NCBI RefSeq assembly: GCF_003344965.1
Contig: NZ_CP031194.1
Span: 5,146,001 to 5,210,000 of the forward strand
Direction of reading: 5' to 3'
Origin: Streptomyces paludis
GTDB taxonomy: Bacteria; Actinomycetota; Actinomycetes; Streptomycetales; Streptomycetaceae
DNA length: 64,000 bases
The notes under the pieces: generated by a model
Told to the model about the DNA's origin: nothing
Seen by the model: the letters and a program-made list of their open reading frames with translations, nothing else
The model's database searches: none
Translations under genes and position numbers: made by a program
In this document: piece after piece, positions 33,377 to 43,294 of the stretch
Numbering within the stretch: the first letter of the stretch is position 1
Layout: each line of letters begins with the position of its first letter

Positions 33377-34402
33377 GTGACTGTCGGACAGCCCCCTGGC
33401 CAACGCCTCGGCCCCCCGCCCGCCCCGCGGGGCAAGCAGCCCACCCTCGCGCAGCTGCGCGCCTTCGCCGCCGTGGCCGAGCATCTGCACTTCCGGGACG
33501 CCGCCGCCGCGATCGGCATGAGCCAGCCCGCGCTCTCCGGTGCCGTGTCGGCGCTGGAGGAGGTCCTCGGCGTACGACTGGTGGAGCGTACGACGCGCAA
33601 GGTGCTGCTGTCCCCGGCCGGTGACCGGCTCGCGGTCCGGGCGCGGGCCGTGCTGTACGAGGTCGGCGCGCTGGTGGACGAGGCGGAGGCGGTACGGGCG
33701 CCCTTCACCGGGACACTCCGGCTCGGCGTCATCCCCACCGTGGCACCGTATCTGCTGCCGTCCGTGCTGCGGCTGGTCCGGGAGCGCTATCCGGTGCTCG
33801 ACCTCCAGGTCCACGAGGAGCAGACCGCGTCGCTGCTGGACGGGCTCACGGCCGGCCGGCTGGACCTGCTGCTGCTCGCCGTACCGCTCGGGCATCCGGC
33901 CGTCACCGAACTCCCCCTGTTCGAGGAGGACTTCGTCCTGGTCACCCCGGCCGGGCACGAGGCGGGCGGGCGCCGGGACCTGCCGCGCGAGGTGCTGCGC
34001 GAGCTGCCGCTGCTGCTGCTCGACGAGGGCCACTGTCTGCGCGACCAGGCGCTCGACGTCTGCCGGGAGGCGGGCCGCGCCGACGGTGTGCCCGTGACGA
34101 CCACCGCGGCCGGCCTCTCCACCCTGGTCCAACTCGTCGCCGGGGGCCTCGGCGTCACGCTGCTGCCGCGTACCGCCGTACGGGTCGAGACCGGCCGCAA
34201 CGACCGCCTCGCGACCGGGTACTTCACCGCCCCCGCGCCCGCCCGCCGGATCGCGCTGGCGATGCGGACCGGCGCGGCGCGGGCCGCCGAGTTCGAGGCG
34301 TTCGCCGAGGCCCTGCGGGAGGCGCTGCGGGCGCTGCCGGTACGGGTGATGGCCGGGACCCCGGCACCGGGCGGGCCCGTGAGAGCCCGTGAGATCCCGT
34401 GA
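33377..34402 (+). CDS. oxyR: LysR-family peroxide sensor OxyR
   Basis: 341 residues. The N-terminal LysR winged helix is preceded by a Pro/Gly extension. The effector domain contains GHCLRDQALDVC: Cys220 and Cys229, nine apart as in E. coli Cys199/Cys208, form the redox disulfide. Oxidised OxyR activates ahpCD; katA, about 4 kb downstream, may be a further target. Start GTG 33377 with GGAGGT 8 bases upstream. Confidence 0.93.
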   Translation: MTVGQPPGQRLGPPPAPRGKQPTLAQLRAFAAVAEHLHFRDAAAAIGMSQPALSGAVSALEEVLGVRLVERTTRKVLLSPAGDRLAVRARAVLYEVGALVDEAEAVRAPFTGTLRLGVIPTVAPYLLPSVLRLVRERYPVLDLQVHEEQTASLLDGLTAGRLDLLLLAVPLGHPAVTELPLFEEDFVLVTPAGHEAGGRRDLPREVLRELPLLLLDEGHCLRDQALDVCREAGRADGVPVTTTAAGLSTLVQLVAGGLGVTLLPRTAVRVETGRNDRLATGYFTAPAPARRIALAMRTGAARAAEFEAFAEALREALRALPVRVMAGTPAPGGPVRAREIP

Positions 34403-34649
34403 GAAACCGCGCCCGGACGCCGGGAGGACCGGATTCCGTTACTCCCCGTCCGGGAGAGGCAACCCTCCGGCGTTCCCATGAGTCGGTTCCAGTGGGATGG
34501 GTGCTGATTGTCACGTCCCAAAAGAACGGATCAGTCGCCCTTTGTCACAGCGGGTGGTGTTAGCTTTCTGAGCTGATTCCGGTGGGTGAGCTGTGCGGAC
34601 GAGACCTGACGAGACCTGACGACAAGAGCGAGAGCGGAGCGACACGGCG
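34403..34649 (+). other. Intergenic region upstream of the penicillin-binding protein
   Basis: 247 bases. TTGTCAC occurs twice (about 34508 and 34542) and a tandem GACGAGACCT repeat lies at about 34600-34620. The PBP promoter is presumably here, but no consensus pair with correct spacing could be fixed. Confidence 0.35.
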
Positions 34650-36935
34650 ATGGGCCGAGCGGAAGCCAGACGGGCGGGACAGCACGCGGCGCCCCGCGCG
34701 GCGAAGGAGCGGAAGAGCCTGATACGAAGGCTCTTCACCTGGAAGAAGATGCTCGGGACGTTCTTCGCCCTGTGCCTGCTCACCATGGGCGGGCTCTTCG
34801 CGGTCTATCTGATGGTCCCGGTGCCCGACGCCAACGCCCAGGCCGTGATGCAGAGCAATGTCTACAAGTACGGCGACGGCACGATCCTGACCCGCACGGG
34901 CCAGGTCAACCGGGAGATCGTCGGGCTGGACAAGATACCCGTCGAGGTCCAGCACGCCTTTGTCGCCGCCGAGAACAAGTCGTTCTACAACGACAACGGC
35001 GTCGACTTCAAGGGCACGGCGCGCGGACTGCTCAACACCCTCTCGGGCAAGGGCAAGCAGGGTGGTTCGACCATCACCCAGCAGTACGTCAAGAACTACT
35101 TCCTGACCCAGGACCAGACGGTCTCCCGCAAGCTCAAAGAGCTGGTGATCGCCCTCAAGGTCGACCAGAAGATGTCCAAGAACGAGATCCTCGTCGGCTA
35201 CATCAACACCAGCTACTACGGCCGCCAGGCGTACGGCATCCAGGCCGCCGCCCAGGCGTACTACGGCGTCGACGCCGTCAAGCTCAACGTGTCCCAGGGC
35301 GCCTATCTCGCCGCGCTGCTCCAGGCCCCCAGCCAGTACGACTGGGCCGCCGCCTCGGCCACCAGCAAGCGGCTCGTCAAGCAGCGCTGGAACTACGTCC
35401 TCGACAACATGGTCGAGAAGAAGTGGCTGGACTCCTCGGAGCGGGCCGGCCTGAAGTTCCCCGTACCGCAAGAGCCGAAGGCCGCGCCCGGGATGGAGGG
35501 CCAGACCGGCTATCTGGTCGAGGCCGCCAACGACGAACTCGCCGCGCAGGGCGTCGACAAGGCCGATATCGCCAAGGGCGGCTGGACGATCACCCTCAAC
35601 ATCGACCGGAAGAAGCAGCAGCAGCTCGTCAAGTCGGTCGACGCGCAGCTGGAGAGCAAGCTCGACCGGAAGAAGAACAAGACCGACGCGACGGTCCAGG
35701 CCGGTGCCACCTCCGTCGACCCGAAGACCGGCCATGTGCTCGCGCTCTACGGTGGCGTCGGCGCCACGGAGCACTGGATATCCAACGCGACCCGCTCCGA
35801 CTACCAGCCCGCCTCGACGTTCAAGCCGCTCGTGCTCGCCTCCGCGCTGGAGAACGGCTCCGAGACACAGGACGGCGAGAAGATCGGCACCGCGACGAAG
35901 TACGACGGCACCAGCAAGCGCCCCGTCGTCGGCAGCGACACCCCCTTCGCCCCGCAGAACGAGGACGACCGCAGCTACGGCCCGGTCGATGTCCAGAAGG
36001 CGATGGACCTCTCCATCAACTCCGTCTTCGCGCAGATGGTCGTGGACGTGAGCCCCGCCAAGGTGAAGCGCACGGCGCTCGCGCTGGGCATGCGGGACAA
36101 GGACTTCCCCGAGCGGCCCGCGATCACCCTCGGCACGATGGGCGCCTCCACCTGGGACATGGCCGGGGTGTACGCGACCCTCGACAACCACGGCAAGAAG
36201 GTCACCCCGACCATCGTGAAGTCCGCCGAGCACCGGGACCGCAAGCCGGTCACCCCGCCCGACGCGATCGGCAAGCAGGTGATCAGCCGGCAGACCGCCG
36301 ACACCGTGACCGAGGTGCTCCAGGACGTGGTCAAGAACGGCTCGGGCCGGGCCGCGTACACCGACGCCTACCACGCCGCGGGCAAGACCGGCACCGCGGA
36401 GAAGAACGTCTCCGCGTGGTTCGCCGCGTACACGCCCCAGCTCGCCACCGTCGTGGCGCTGTACGGCGAGTCCACCAAGGAGGGCGGCGGCCAGGTCACG
36501 CTGACCGGTACGGCCAACTCCGGCCGCGCCAACGGCGGTGGCTTCCCCGCCCGGATCTGGGCCGACTACACCCTGGGCGCGCTGAACGGCGGCTCGGACG
36601 TGGAGTTCGACCTCGACATCGCCGACTCCGAGCCCGTCGAGCCGTCGGTGACGCCCACCACCGAGTCCCCGACCCCGTCGCCGTCGGACTCCCCGACGCC
36701 GACCGAGTCCGCGACGAAGGAGCCCAGCCCCACCCCGACGCGGAGCGCCCCGCCCACCACTCCGACGTTCGAACCGACCACGCCGACCACCGAGCCCGCC
36801 CCCGGCCAGACGACGAGCGGCGGCGGTGGAGGCAACGGTGGCGGTGGCGGTGGCGCGGATCCCGGCGAGGGGTCACCGACGCCCACCGCCGGGGAGGACG
36901 ATCCCGAATCGGACCGGGTACCGCTCCTGCCGTAA
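34650..36935 (+). CDS. Bifunctional class A penicillin-binding protein
   Basis: 761 residues. Cytoplasmic basic tail, TM helix (about 35-56), glycosyltransferase 51 domain with catalytic Glu108 (AAENKSF) and GGSTITQQ at 138-145, then a transpeptidase domain with Ser389-x2-Lys392, Ser455-Ile-Asn457 and Lys579-Thr-Gly581. A Thr/Pro/Ser- and Gly-rich tail (about 660-761) follows, probably extended through the wall. It polymerises and cross-links peptidoglycan outside the membrane. The first GT motif has ENKSF instead of the common EDRRF. A terminator follows 29 bases after the stop. Confidence 0.93.
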   Translation: MGRAEARRAGQHAAPRAAKERKSLIRRLFTWKKMLGTFFALCLLTMGGLFAVYLMVPVPDANAQAVMQSNVYKYGDGTILTRTGQVNREIVGLDKIPVEVQHAFVAAENKSFYNDNGVDFKGTARGLLNTLSGKGKQGGSTITQQYVKNYFLTQDQTVSRKLKELVIALKVDQKMSKNEILVGYINTSYYGRQAYGIQAAAQAYYGVDAVKLNVSQGAYLAALLQAPSQYDWAAASATSKRLVKQRWNYVLDNMVEKKWLDSSERAGLKFPVPQEPKAAPGMEGQTGYLVEAANDELAAQGVDKADIAKGGWTITLNIDRKKQQQLVKSVDAQLESKLDRKKNKTDATVQAGATSVDPKTGHVLALYGGVGATEHWISNATRSDYQPASTFKPLVLASALENGSETQDGEKIGTATKYDGTSKRPVVGSDTPFAPQNEDDRSYGPVDVQKAMDLSINSVFAQMVVDVSPAKVKRTALALGMRDKDFPERPAITLGTMGASTWDMAGVYATLDNHGKKVTPTIVKSAEHRDRKPVTPPDAIGKQVISRQTADTVTEVLQDVVKNGSGRAAYTDAYHAAGKTGTAEKNVSAWFAAYTPQLATVVALYGESTKEGGGQVTLTGTANSGRANGGGFPARIWADYTLGALNGGSDVEFDLDIADSEPVEPSVTPTTESPTPSPSDSPTPTESATKEPSPTPTRSAPPTTPTFEPTTPTTEPAPGQTTSGGGGGNGGGGGGADPGEGSPTPTAGEDDPESDRVPLLP

Positions 36936-36964
36936 CGGATCCTGGCGGTACGCGAGAACGGGCC

Positions 36965-36992
36965 GGGCCCGCGGAGGAGTATCCGCGGGCCC
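36965..36992 (+). terminator. Terminator after the PBP gene
   Basis: An 11-bp perfect stem pairing 36965-36975 with 36982-36992 and a six-base loop. It also faces the convergent catalase gene. Confidence 0.8.
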
Positions 36993-37031
36993 TGCCCGTT
37001 TCCTGCCCGTTTCCTGACCCGTGTACGGCCG

Positions 37032-38492
37032 TCAGCCGCCGTTGACCTTCGCGGCGATCCGGTCACCGATCTTCTTGTCGATGTTCCGCCAGTACTGGAG
37101 CGCCCGGTCCAGCACCGGCCGTGACACCCCCTGCTTCAGATGCCCGCTGACGTTCGACACCAGCCGGTCCCGCTGCGCGTCGTCCAGCACCTGCCGGACC
37201 TGGGTGCCCGCCTGGCCCCAGTCGTCGTCCTCGGAGTGCAGCCTGGCCGCCTCGCGCACCATCTCGCCCGCCGAGGCCCAGCCCGCCGGGTCCCCGAAGC
37301 GCTCGGTGTCCGCCGCCGGGCCGCCGTACGAGTTCGGCGCGTACGGCCGCGCGGTGTTGGCCGGCTCGTAGCGCATCGGCCCGTCCTTGGCATACGAATT
37401 GACCTGCGACCGGGCCCGGTTGGGCGGCAGCTGGGTGTAGTTCGGCCCGATCCGGTAGCGGTGCGTGTCCGGGTACGAGAAGAGCCGTCCGAGCAGCATC
37501 TTGTCCGGCGACGGGCCGATGCCCGGCACCAGATTGGACGGCTCGAAGGCGGCCTGCTCGATATGGACGAAGTGGTCCTCCGGGTTCTTGTTCAGCGTCA
37601 TCCGGCCGACATCGATCAGCGGGTAGTCGCCGTGCGGCCACACCTTCGTCAGATCGAACGGGTTGAAGCGGTAGCCGGCCGCCGCCTCGAACGGCATGAC
37701 CTGCACCTTGAGACTCCACGTGGGCGCGTTCCCGGCGGCGATCGACTCGTACAGATCGCGCCGGTGATGGTCCCCGTCGGAGCCGGCCATCTCGTCGGCG
37801 TCCGCCTGGGAGAGACACTCGATGCCCTGATCGGTCTTGAAGTGGTACTTCACCCAGAAGCGCTCACCCGCGCCGTTCACCCACATGTACGTGTGCGAGC
37901 TGTAGCCGTTCATGTGCCGGAACGACTTCGGGATGCCCCGGTCGCCCATCAGCCAGGTCACCTGGTGCGCGGACTCCGGCGAGAGCGTCCAGAAGTCCCA
38001 CTGCATGTCGTTGTCGCGCAGCCCGGTCACCGGGTGGCGCTTCTGCGAGCGGATGAAGTCCTGGAACTTGATCGGGTCACGGACGAAGAAGACCGGCGTG
38101 TTGTTGCCGACCATGTCGTAGTTGCCGTGCTCGGTGTAGAACTTCAGCGCGAAGCCGCGCGGGTCGCGCCAGGTGTCGGGCGAGCCGAGTTCACCGGCGA
38201 CCGTCGAGAAGCGGGCCAGCATGTCGGTGCGCCGGCCCGGCTGGAAGAGATCCGCCTTGGTGAACTGGCTGACGTCGTTGGTCACTTCGAAGACGCCGTA
38301 CGCTCCGGAGCCCTTCGCGTGGACGACCCGCTCGGGGACCCGCTCCCGGTTGAACTGGGCCATCTTCTCGATGAGGTAGTGGTCCTGGAGCAGGATGGGA
38401 CCGTCGGAACTGATGGTGAGCGAGTGCTCGTCGCTCTCCACCGGGATGCCGACGCTGTTCGTCGTGAACGGAGTGGGGGATGCCGCGGCCAC
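37032..38492 (-). CDS. katA: Monofunctional heme catalase
   Basis: 486 residues, a small-subunit catalase. The active-site His is in [13 protein letters not shown], the Asn in [16 protein letters not shown] and the proximal heme Tyr in [13 protein letters not shown]. It dismutates H2O2 in the cytoplasm. Start GTG 38492 behind GGGAGGA; an open frame extends 21 codons further but lacks conserved residues. Proximity to oxyR/ahpCD gives a peroxide-defence neighbourhood. Confidence 0.95.
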   Translation of the reverse strand: MAAASPTPFTTNSVGIPVESDEHSLTISSDGPILLQDHYLIEKMAQFNRERVPERVVHAKGSGAYGVFEVTNDVSQFTKADLFQPGRRTDMLARFSTVAGELGSPDTWRDPRGFALKFYTEHGNYDMVGNNTPVFFVRDPIKFQDFIRSQKRHPVTGLRDNDMQWDFWTLSPESAHQVTWLMGDRGIPKSFRHMNGYSSHTYMWVNGAGERFWVKYHFKTDQGIECLSQADADEMAGSDGDHHRRDLYESIAAGNAPTWSLKVQVMPFEAAAGYRFNPFDLTKVWPHGDYPLIDVGRMTLNKNPEDHFVHIEQAAFEPSNLVPGIGPSPDKMLLGRLFSYPDTHRYRIGPNYTQLPPNRARSQVNSYAKDGPMRYEPANTARPYAPNSYGGPAADTERFGDPAGWASAGEMVREAARLHSEDDDWGQAGTQVRQVLDDAQRDRLVSNVSGHLKQGVSRPVLDRALQYWRNIDKKIGDRIAAKVNGG

Positions 38493-38642
38493 GAATGTCC
38501 TCCCGTCGTCAGGGCGCCCGGGCACGGAACCGGCCCGGGCGGGGACAGCGGTCACTACGGCCGCCTGCCCCAGCTAAACCCCGCGATACGACGTCGGCAA
38601 CATTTGTACGGCTCTGTGCCGCTCGGTGTGGAGCTGTGCCGT

Positions 38643-40556
38643 CTACTGCGGTACGGCGGACACGACGGCCGGCGGCCGGGTCGTCAGCTCGAACCAGACC
38701 ACCTTGCCGCTCGACAGCCGGGTCGCCCCCCACCGCCGCGCCAGCCGGTTGACCAGGAACAGCCCCCGCCCGTTCTCGTCGGTGTCGCGGGCGCGCCGCT
38801 GCCGGGGCAGCTGCGGCGAGTCGTCCCCGACCTCGCAGCGCAGTACGTCCGTACGGAGCAGCCGCAGCGTCACCGGGCGCTCCGCGTACCGCACGGCGTT
38901 GGTCACGACCTCGCTGATCAGCAGCTCCACCGAGTCGCTCAGCTCCTCCAGGTCCCACAGGGCCAGCGCCCGCCGGGCCAGCCGCCGCGCCCGGCCCGGA
39001 GCGGCGTCCTCCGGATCCAGCGACCAGTACGCGACATCGCTCGGCGCGATCCCGTCGAAGCGGGCCGCGAGGAGCGCGATGTCGTCGTCCCGGTCGCCGG
39101 GGCCGAGGACGTCGAGGACGTCGTCGCAGAGCGCCTCCAGCGGCGGCGCGTGGTCCGGGCCGGTGAGCTGGGCGGTGGCGGCGAGCCGCTCCCGCAGCTG
39201 CTCGATGCCCGTCCACACGTCCCGCAGCCGGGACTCGACGAGCCCGTCCGTGTAGAGCAGCAGCGTCGCCCCCGCGGGCGCGTCCAGCTCGACGGCCTCG
39301 AAGTCCACCCCGCCGACGCCGATCGGCGCCCCGGGCGGCACCCGGAGCACCTCGGCCCGGCCGCCCAGATGCAGGAGTATGGGCGGCGGATGGCCGGCGT
39401 TCGCGATGGTGATCCGGTGCGCGACCGGGTCGTACACCGCGTACATGCAGGTCGCCATCCGGTCCGTGCCGAGCCGCTGGGCCTGCTCGTCCAGATGGTG
39501 CAGCACCTCCTGCGGCGGCAGATCGAGTCCGGCGAGGGTCTGCGCGGTCGTACGCAGCTGGCCCATGATCGCGGCGGAGGTCATGGAGTGGCCCATCACA
39601 TCGCCCACGACCAGGGCGACCCGGCTGCCCGGCAGCGGAATCGCGTCGTACCAGTCGCCGCCGACCCGGGCCGTCTCGGCGGCCGGCAGATAGCGCGAGG
39701 CCAGCCGCACCCCGGTCGGCTGCGGAAGGTTCTCCGGGAGCATGGTGCGCTGGAGTTCGTCGGCGATATACGCCTCGCGGCCGTACAGCACCGCCTTGTC
39801 GATGCCGAGCGCCGTGTGGGTGGCGAGCTGCGCCGCGACCAGCAGATCGTTCGACTCGAACGCCGAGCGGTCCGGTCTGCGCAGGAAGACGGCCGCGCCG
39901 ATCACCCGCCGCCGCCCGCGCAGCGGCGCGAGGATCGCCCGGTGCCCGGACGGTACGGTACGGTCCGCGCCCAGCAGTTCGGGCAGCGCCGCGCGGGCGG
40001 CGGCCGAGTCGCCGAAGACCGGCCGCACCCCGCGCAGCACCTCCGAGAGCGCGCCGCCGGCGTGCACCTCGCACAGCTCGGCGGCCGGCAGCACATCGGA
40101 CTGCGGATCGAGGAGCGACAGCCGCACCCCCTCGGTGACCTGGACCGGCAGACCGCCGGCGCCGAGGGCGTTCTCCGGGTCGTCGTCGGTCAGCCGCAGC
40201 CGGTCGGTGCGCCGCAGCCGCAGCACGAACGGCGCCACCGGCCGCTCGTCGCCCACCGGCAGCGGATCGCGCAGATAGACGAGTATGGCGTCCGAGAACG
40301 TCGGCACGGTCGCCCGGCAGAGCCCGAGGACGATCTCGTCGAGATCTATGCCGCGCGCGATCCGGCGGGTGGCGGCTCCCACGAAGCGCAGCCGGTCGCC
40401 CTCGCGCCGCGCCGTCCCGGCGGGGTCGGGGGCCGGGGACGGCACCGCGGGCTGCGGCACGGCGGAGGCACCCGCCTCCTGCCGCGGCCGGGTGCGTTCC
40501 TGCGGCCGGGCAACCAGGGGCTGCCGGCCTTCATGGGAAGGGGGGTGCTCCGTCAC
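38643..40556 (-). CDS. GAF-PP2C phosphatase with RsbW-like ATPase domain
   Basis: 637 residues: GAF domain (about 55-245), SpoIIE/PP2C phosphatase (about 265-480: GGDWYDAIPL, VVGDVMGHS, NAGHPPP, YTDGLVES, DDDIALLAARF) and a C-terminal HATPase_c anti-sigma-kinase-type domain (about 505-625: LISEVVTNAVRYA, DENGRGLFLVNRLARRWG). Such fusions switch anti-sigma-factor antagonists by phosphorylation state in the cytoplasm. Start GTG 40556 has only a weak GGAAT upstream. A 422-base dyad-rich region precedes it. Confidence 0.88.
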   Translation of the reverse strand: MTEHPPSHEGRQPLVARPQERTRPRQEAGASAVPQPAVPSPAPDPAGTARREGDRLRFVGAATRRIARGIDLDEIVLGLCRATVPTFSDAILVYLRDPLPVGDERPVAPFVLRLRRTDRLRLTDDDPENALGAGGLPVQVTEGVRLSLLDPQSDVLPAAELCEVHAGGALSEVLRGVRPVFGDSAAARAALPELLGADRTVPSGHRAILAPLRGRRRVIGAAVFLRRPDRSAFESNDLLVAAQLATHTALGIDKAVLYGREAYIADELQRTMLPENLPQPTGVRLASRYLPAAETARVGGDWYDAIPLPGSRVALVVGDVMGHSMTSAAIMGQLRTTAQTLAGLDLPPQEVLHHLDEQAQRLGTDRMATCMYAVYDPVAHRITIANAGHPPPILLHLGGRAEVLRVPPGAPIGVGGVDFEAVELDAPAGATLLLYTDGLVESRLRDVWTGIEQLRERLAATAQLTGPDHAPPLEALCDDVLDVLGPGDRDDDIALLAARFDGIAPSDVAYWSLDPEDAAPGRARRLARRALALWDLEELSDSVELLISEVVTNAVRYAERPVTLRLLRTDVLRCEVGDDSPQLPRQRRARDTDENGRGLFLVNRLARRWGATRLSSGKVVWFELTTRPPAVVSAVPQ

Positions 40557-40978
40557 GCGTGGGATTCCGTCCGTCCGGGCCGGGACCGCGGCGCGGCGGC
40601 TTCGTACCGGCGCTGTCGCGGGGCGACAGAACCGGGCGAGACCACCGCGCGGCAGGTGGCGTCGAAGGAGCGGCAGCCCGCATGCACGGCTCCACCCCCT
40701 CGTAGTGACTCACGGTCGTTGTGCTCTGTGGTCGTACCGGTCAACAGTCTGGCGTGTGGTGCGAGCCGCGGTGTGACCATTGGTCAGTCTGGTTACCACG
40801 CACGTCAATTGCTACGCCGCTGCCTTCCGGAAGGCGATCCTACGTTTGGACCCTGGGGTCCTATCAAGGGTCTCATGACGTCGCATGCGCCGATCGGGTA
40901 TGCCAGAAGGGCCGATCAGGACCGAATCCGGCCTGGATCCGACCCGGTTCAGCGGCCGGATCAGGGGCCGCCGGGCGG
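40557..40978. promoter_or_regulatory. Dyad-rich regulatory region upstream of the PP2C gene
   Basis: 422 bases without a gene. It carries three perfect dyads within 90 bases: TGACCA-T-TGGTCA (40774-40786), GCCTTCCGGAAGGC (40822-40835) and GGACCC-TG-GGGTCC (40848-40861). A near-direct repeat GGTCA(ACA)GTCTGG / GGTCAGTCTGG starts at about 40738 and 40782. Both flanking genes read leftward, so this is the probable control region of the phosphatase gene. Confidence 0.5.
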
Positions 40979-41731
40979 TCAGCGAGGATGCGGACCGTTC
41001 ACGAGACCTCTCCCGGCGGCTCTGGTGGCTCCGGCCGCCCCGGCCGCTCCCGCCGCCCGGACCGGGGCGCGGTCCCAGCCGTCCGGCAGGTCCGGCAGCG
41101 GCCACGCCGGGTCGGGGCGCCAGCGCTCCCAGCCGTCCCGGAACGGCGCGCCCCAGGCGGTGATGGTCTCGATCGCGGCCCGGCCCGCCTCCTCGACCCG
41201 GCGCGCCTGGGACCGTTCCATCAGCCCGTCCCGCTGCGCCTGCGCGAACTCGTCCTCGTCGCGCCAGCGCCAACTGCGGTCCGGATAGACATCGATGTCG
41301 AGGAAATGGTCCTCCGAGTCGACACCGCCGGCCCAGCGGGTCAGCGGCTCCTCCAGGTTGACGTACCAGTGCTGGAAGCGCCAGCCGCGCTCCCACCACA
41401 GCCATACGGACCACGGCTGGCCGGGCCGCGCCAGCTTCAGGACGCCCATCCCGTACCACCGGTCGCGCACCACCGTGCGGGGCTTGGTGTAGCGGGTGGC
41501 CAGTGGCTCCTGGTGGACCGGGGTGCCGTCGGCGAGCACCGGCCGTACGCACGGCGTGTCCGGCGCCAGCCAGGCGGCGAGCAGCTCGTCCGTGTCCCGT
41601 ACGACCGTGACGGGACGGCAGATGTGCACCCGGTCCCCGGCGTTCTCCCGGTACCGCCACAGGATCTGCTCCCCGGGCGCCCATCGCCCGCCCGCCGTCT
41701 GGCTGTCCGCCCCACTCACCGTCGCTGTCAT
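40979..41731 (-). CDS. DUF402-family protein (FomD-like nucleotide hydrolase fold)
   Basis: 250 residues. The DUF402 core (about 95-205) shows WSVWLWWERGWRFQHWYVNLEEPLTRW, then the acidic metal-binding EDHFLDIDVYPDRSWRWRDEDEF. The family includes FomD, which hydrolyses CMP-linked intermediates, and bacterial nucleoside diphosphatases; the substrate here is unknown. The Ala/Gly-rich C-terminal tail is likely disordered. ATG 41731. Confidence 0.75.
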   Translation of the reverse strand: MTATVSGADSQTAGGRWAPGEQILWRYRENAGDRVHICRPVTVVRDTDELLAAWLAPDTPCVRPVLADGTPVHQEPLATRYTKPRTVVRDRWYGMGVLKLARPGQPWSVWLWWERGWRFQHWYVNLEEPLTRWAGGVDSEDHFLDIDVYPDRSWRWRDEDEFAQAQRDGLMERSQARRVEEAGRAAIETITAWGAPFRDGWERWRPDPAWPLPDLPDGWDRAPVRAAGAAGAAGATRAAGRGLVNGPHPR

Positions 41732-41805
41732 GCGCAGATCCTAGGCGCTGTCCCAGGGGCACTTGGGGCACACCTCCGCCCGGGCACCGGGGTCGCACCG
41801 AGGTT

Positions 41806-43203
41806 TTACGGGCGTGTCATCCGCAGCACATCCAGCGCCTCGTCGAGCTGCTCCAGGGTGAGGTCCCCGCGCTCCACATAGCCGAGCGACAGCACCGTCT
41901 CGCGGACCGTGGCGCCGTCGGCGAGGGACTTCTTGGCGACCTTGGCGGCCTCCTCGTACCCGATGTACCTGTTCAGCGGGGTGACGACGGACGGCGAGGA
42001 CTCCGCGTACCGGCGGGCGCGCTCGGGGTGGGCGACGATGCCGTCGACCGTACGGTCCGCGAGCAGCCGGGAGACGTTCGTGAGGAGGCGGACGGACTCC
42101 AGCAGGTTCTTGGCGATGACCGGGAGCATCACGTTCAGCTCGAAGTTCCCGGCGGCGCCGGCCGCGGCCACCGTCGCGTCATTGCCGGTGACCTGCGCGG
42201 CCACCATCAGGACGGCCTCCGGGATCACCGGATTGACCTTGCCGGGCATGATCGAGGAGCCGGGCTGGAGATCGGGGAGGCTGATTTCGGCCAGTCCGGT
42301 GCGCGGGCCCGAGGCCATCCAGCGCAGATCGTTGGCGATTTTGGTGAGGGAGACGGCGAGGGTGCGCAGCTGTCCCGAGGTCTCCACCAGACCGTCGCGG
42401 GCGCCCTGCGCCTCGAAGTGGTTACGGGCCTCGGTCAGCGGCAGCCCGGTCGTCCGGGCGACCTCGGCGATCACGGCGGCGGAGAAGCCGGGCGGGGTGT
42501 TGATGCCGGTGCCCACCGCCGTACCGCCCAGGGGCAGTTCGGCGAGCCGGGGCAGCGAGGCGGTCAGCCGCTCCACCGCGTATCTCACCTGCGCGGCGTA
42601 ACCGCCGAACTCCTGGCCGAGCGTGACGGGCGTGGCGTCCATCAGATGCGTACGGCCCGCCTTGACCACCGCGCCGAACTCCTCGGCCTTGCGCTCCAGC
42701 GCGGCGGCTAGATGGTCCAGCGCGGGGATCAGCTCGCCGGTGACGGCGCCGGTCGCGGCGATGTGGATGCTGGACGGGAAGACGTCGTTGGAGCTCTGCG
42801 AGGCGTTGACATCGTCGTTGGGGTGGACGGGCCGGCCCAGGCGCTCGGTGGCGAGGGTGGCGAGGACCTCGTTGGTGTTCATGTTGGACGAGGTGCCCGA
42901 GCCGGTCTGGAAGACATCCACCGGGAAGTGCTCGTCCCAGCGCCCCTCCGCGACCTCCGCCGCCGCGTCCTGGATGGCCGCGGCGACGTCCCCGCCGATC
43001 ACCCCGAGATCGGCGTTGACCTTGGCGGCGGCGGCCTTGATCCGGGCCAGCGCGGCGATGTGCGCGCGCTCCAGCCGCTGCCCGGACAGGGGGAAGTTCT
43101 CCACCGCGCGCTGCGTCTGTGCCCGCCACTTGGCGTGCGCGGGGACCCGCACCTCGCCCATGGAGTCGTGCTCGGTGCGGTACTGGCTGTCGTCCGTCGT
43201 CAT
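41806..43203 (-). CDS. fumC: Fumarate hydratase, class II
   Basis: 465 residues from ATG 43203 (GGAGGTACGACC upstream). Fumarase/aspartase superfamily signatures: [33 protein letters not shown] and the mobile-loop [12 protein letters not shown] at about 310-322. It is a homotetrameric, iron-free TCA-cycle enzyme interconverting fumarate and malate. It lies 91 bases downstream of the class I fumarase gene on the same strand, so the cell has both oxygen-stable and iron-sulfur isozymes side by side. Confidence 0.95.
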   Translation of the reverse strand: MTTDDSQYRTEHDSMGEVRVPAHAKWRAQTQRAVENFPLSGQRLERAHIAALARIKAAAAKVNADLGVIGGDVAAAIQDAAAEVAEGRWDEHFPVDVFQTGSGTSSNMNTNEVLATLATERLGRPVHPNDDVNASQSSNDVFPSSIHIAATGAVTGELIPALDHLAAALERKAEEFGAVVKAGRTHLMDATPVTLGQEFGGYAAQVRYAVERLTASLPRLAELPLGGTAVGTGINTPPGFSAAVIAEVARTTGLPLTEARNHFEAQGARDGLVETSGQLRTLAVSLTKIANDLRWMASGPRTGLAEISLPDLQPGSSIMPGKVNPVIPEAVLMVAAQVTGNDATVAAAGAAGNFELNVMLPVIAKNLLESVRLLTNVSRLLADRTVDGIVAHPERARRYAESSPSVVTPLNRYIGYEEAAKVAKKSLADGATVRETVLSLGYVERGDLTLEQLDEALDVLRMTRP

Positions 43204-43294
43204 GGTGGTCGTACCTCCTACGAGGGAGAGCGTCCGAGTGATCGCGGGTGTTCCCGCGCCGAACACATGTCCCTCGAAAGAGGCGACCCAAGCG

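Noticed and set aside
34560..36374. A 604-codon minus-strand frame opposite the PBP gene
   Set aside because: The PBP frame carries all catalytic motifs; the antisense frame is repetitive Val/Leu/Gly/Arg.
32041..37000. Further GGGCCC hits as regulon sites
   Set aside because: The hits at about 32042, 32058 and 36965 are parts of terminator stems or isolated copies and lack the 8-and-12 spacing.
37140..41288. A 1382-codon plus-strand open frame across katA, the PP2C gene and DUF402
   Set aside because: It is antisense to three well-supported genes and reads as Arg/Val/Leu/Gly low-complexity sequence. Long shadow frames are expected in high-GC DNA.
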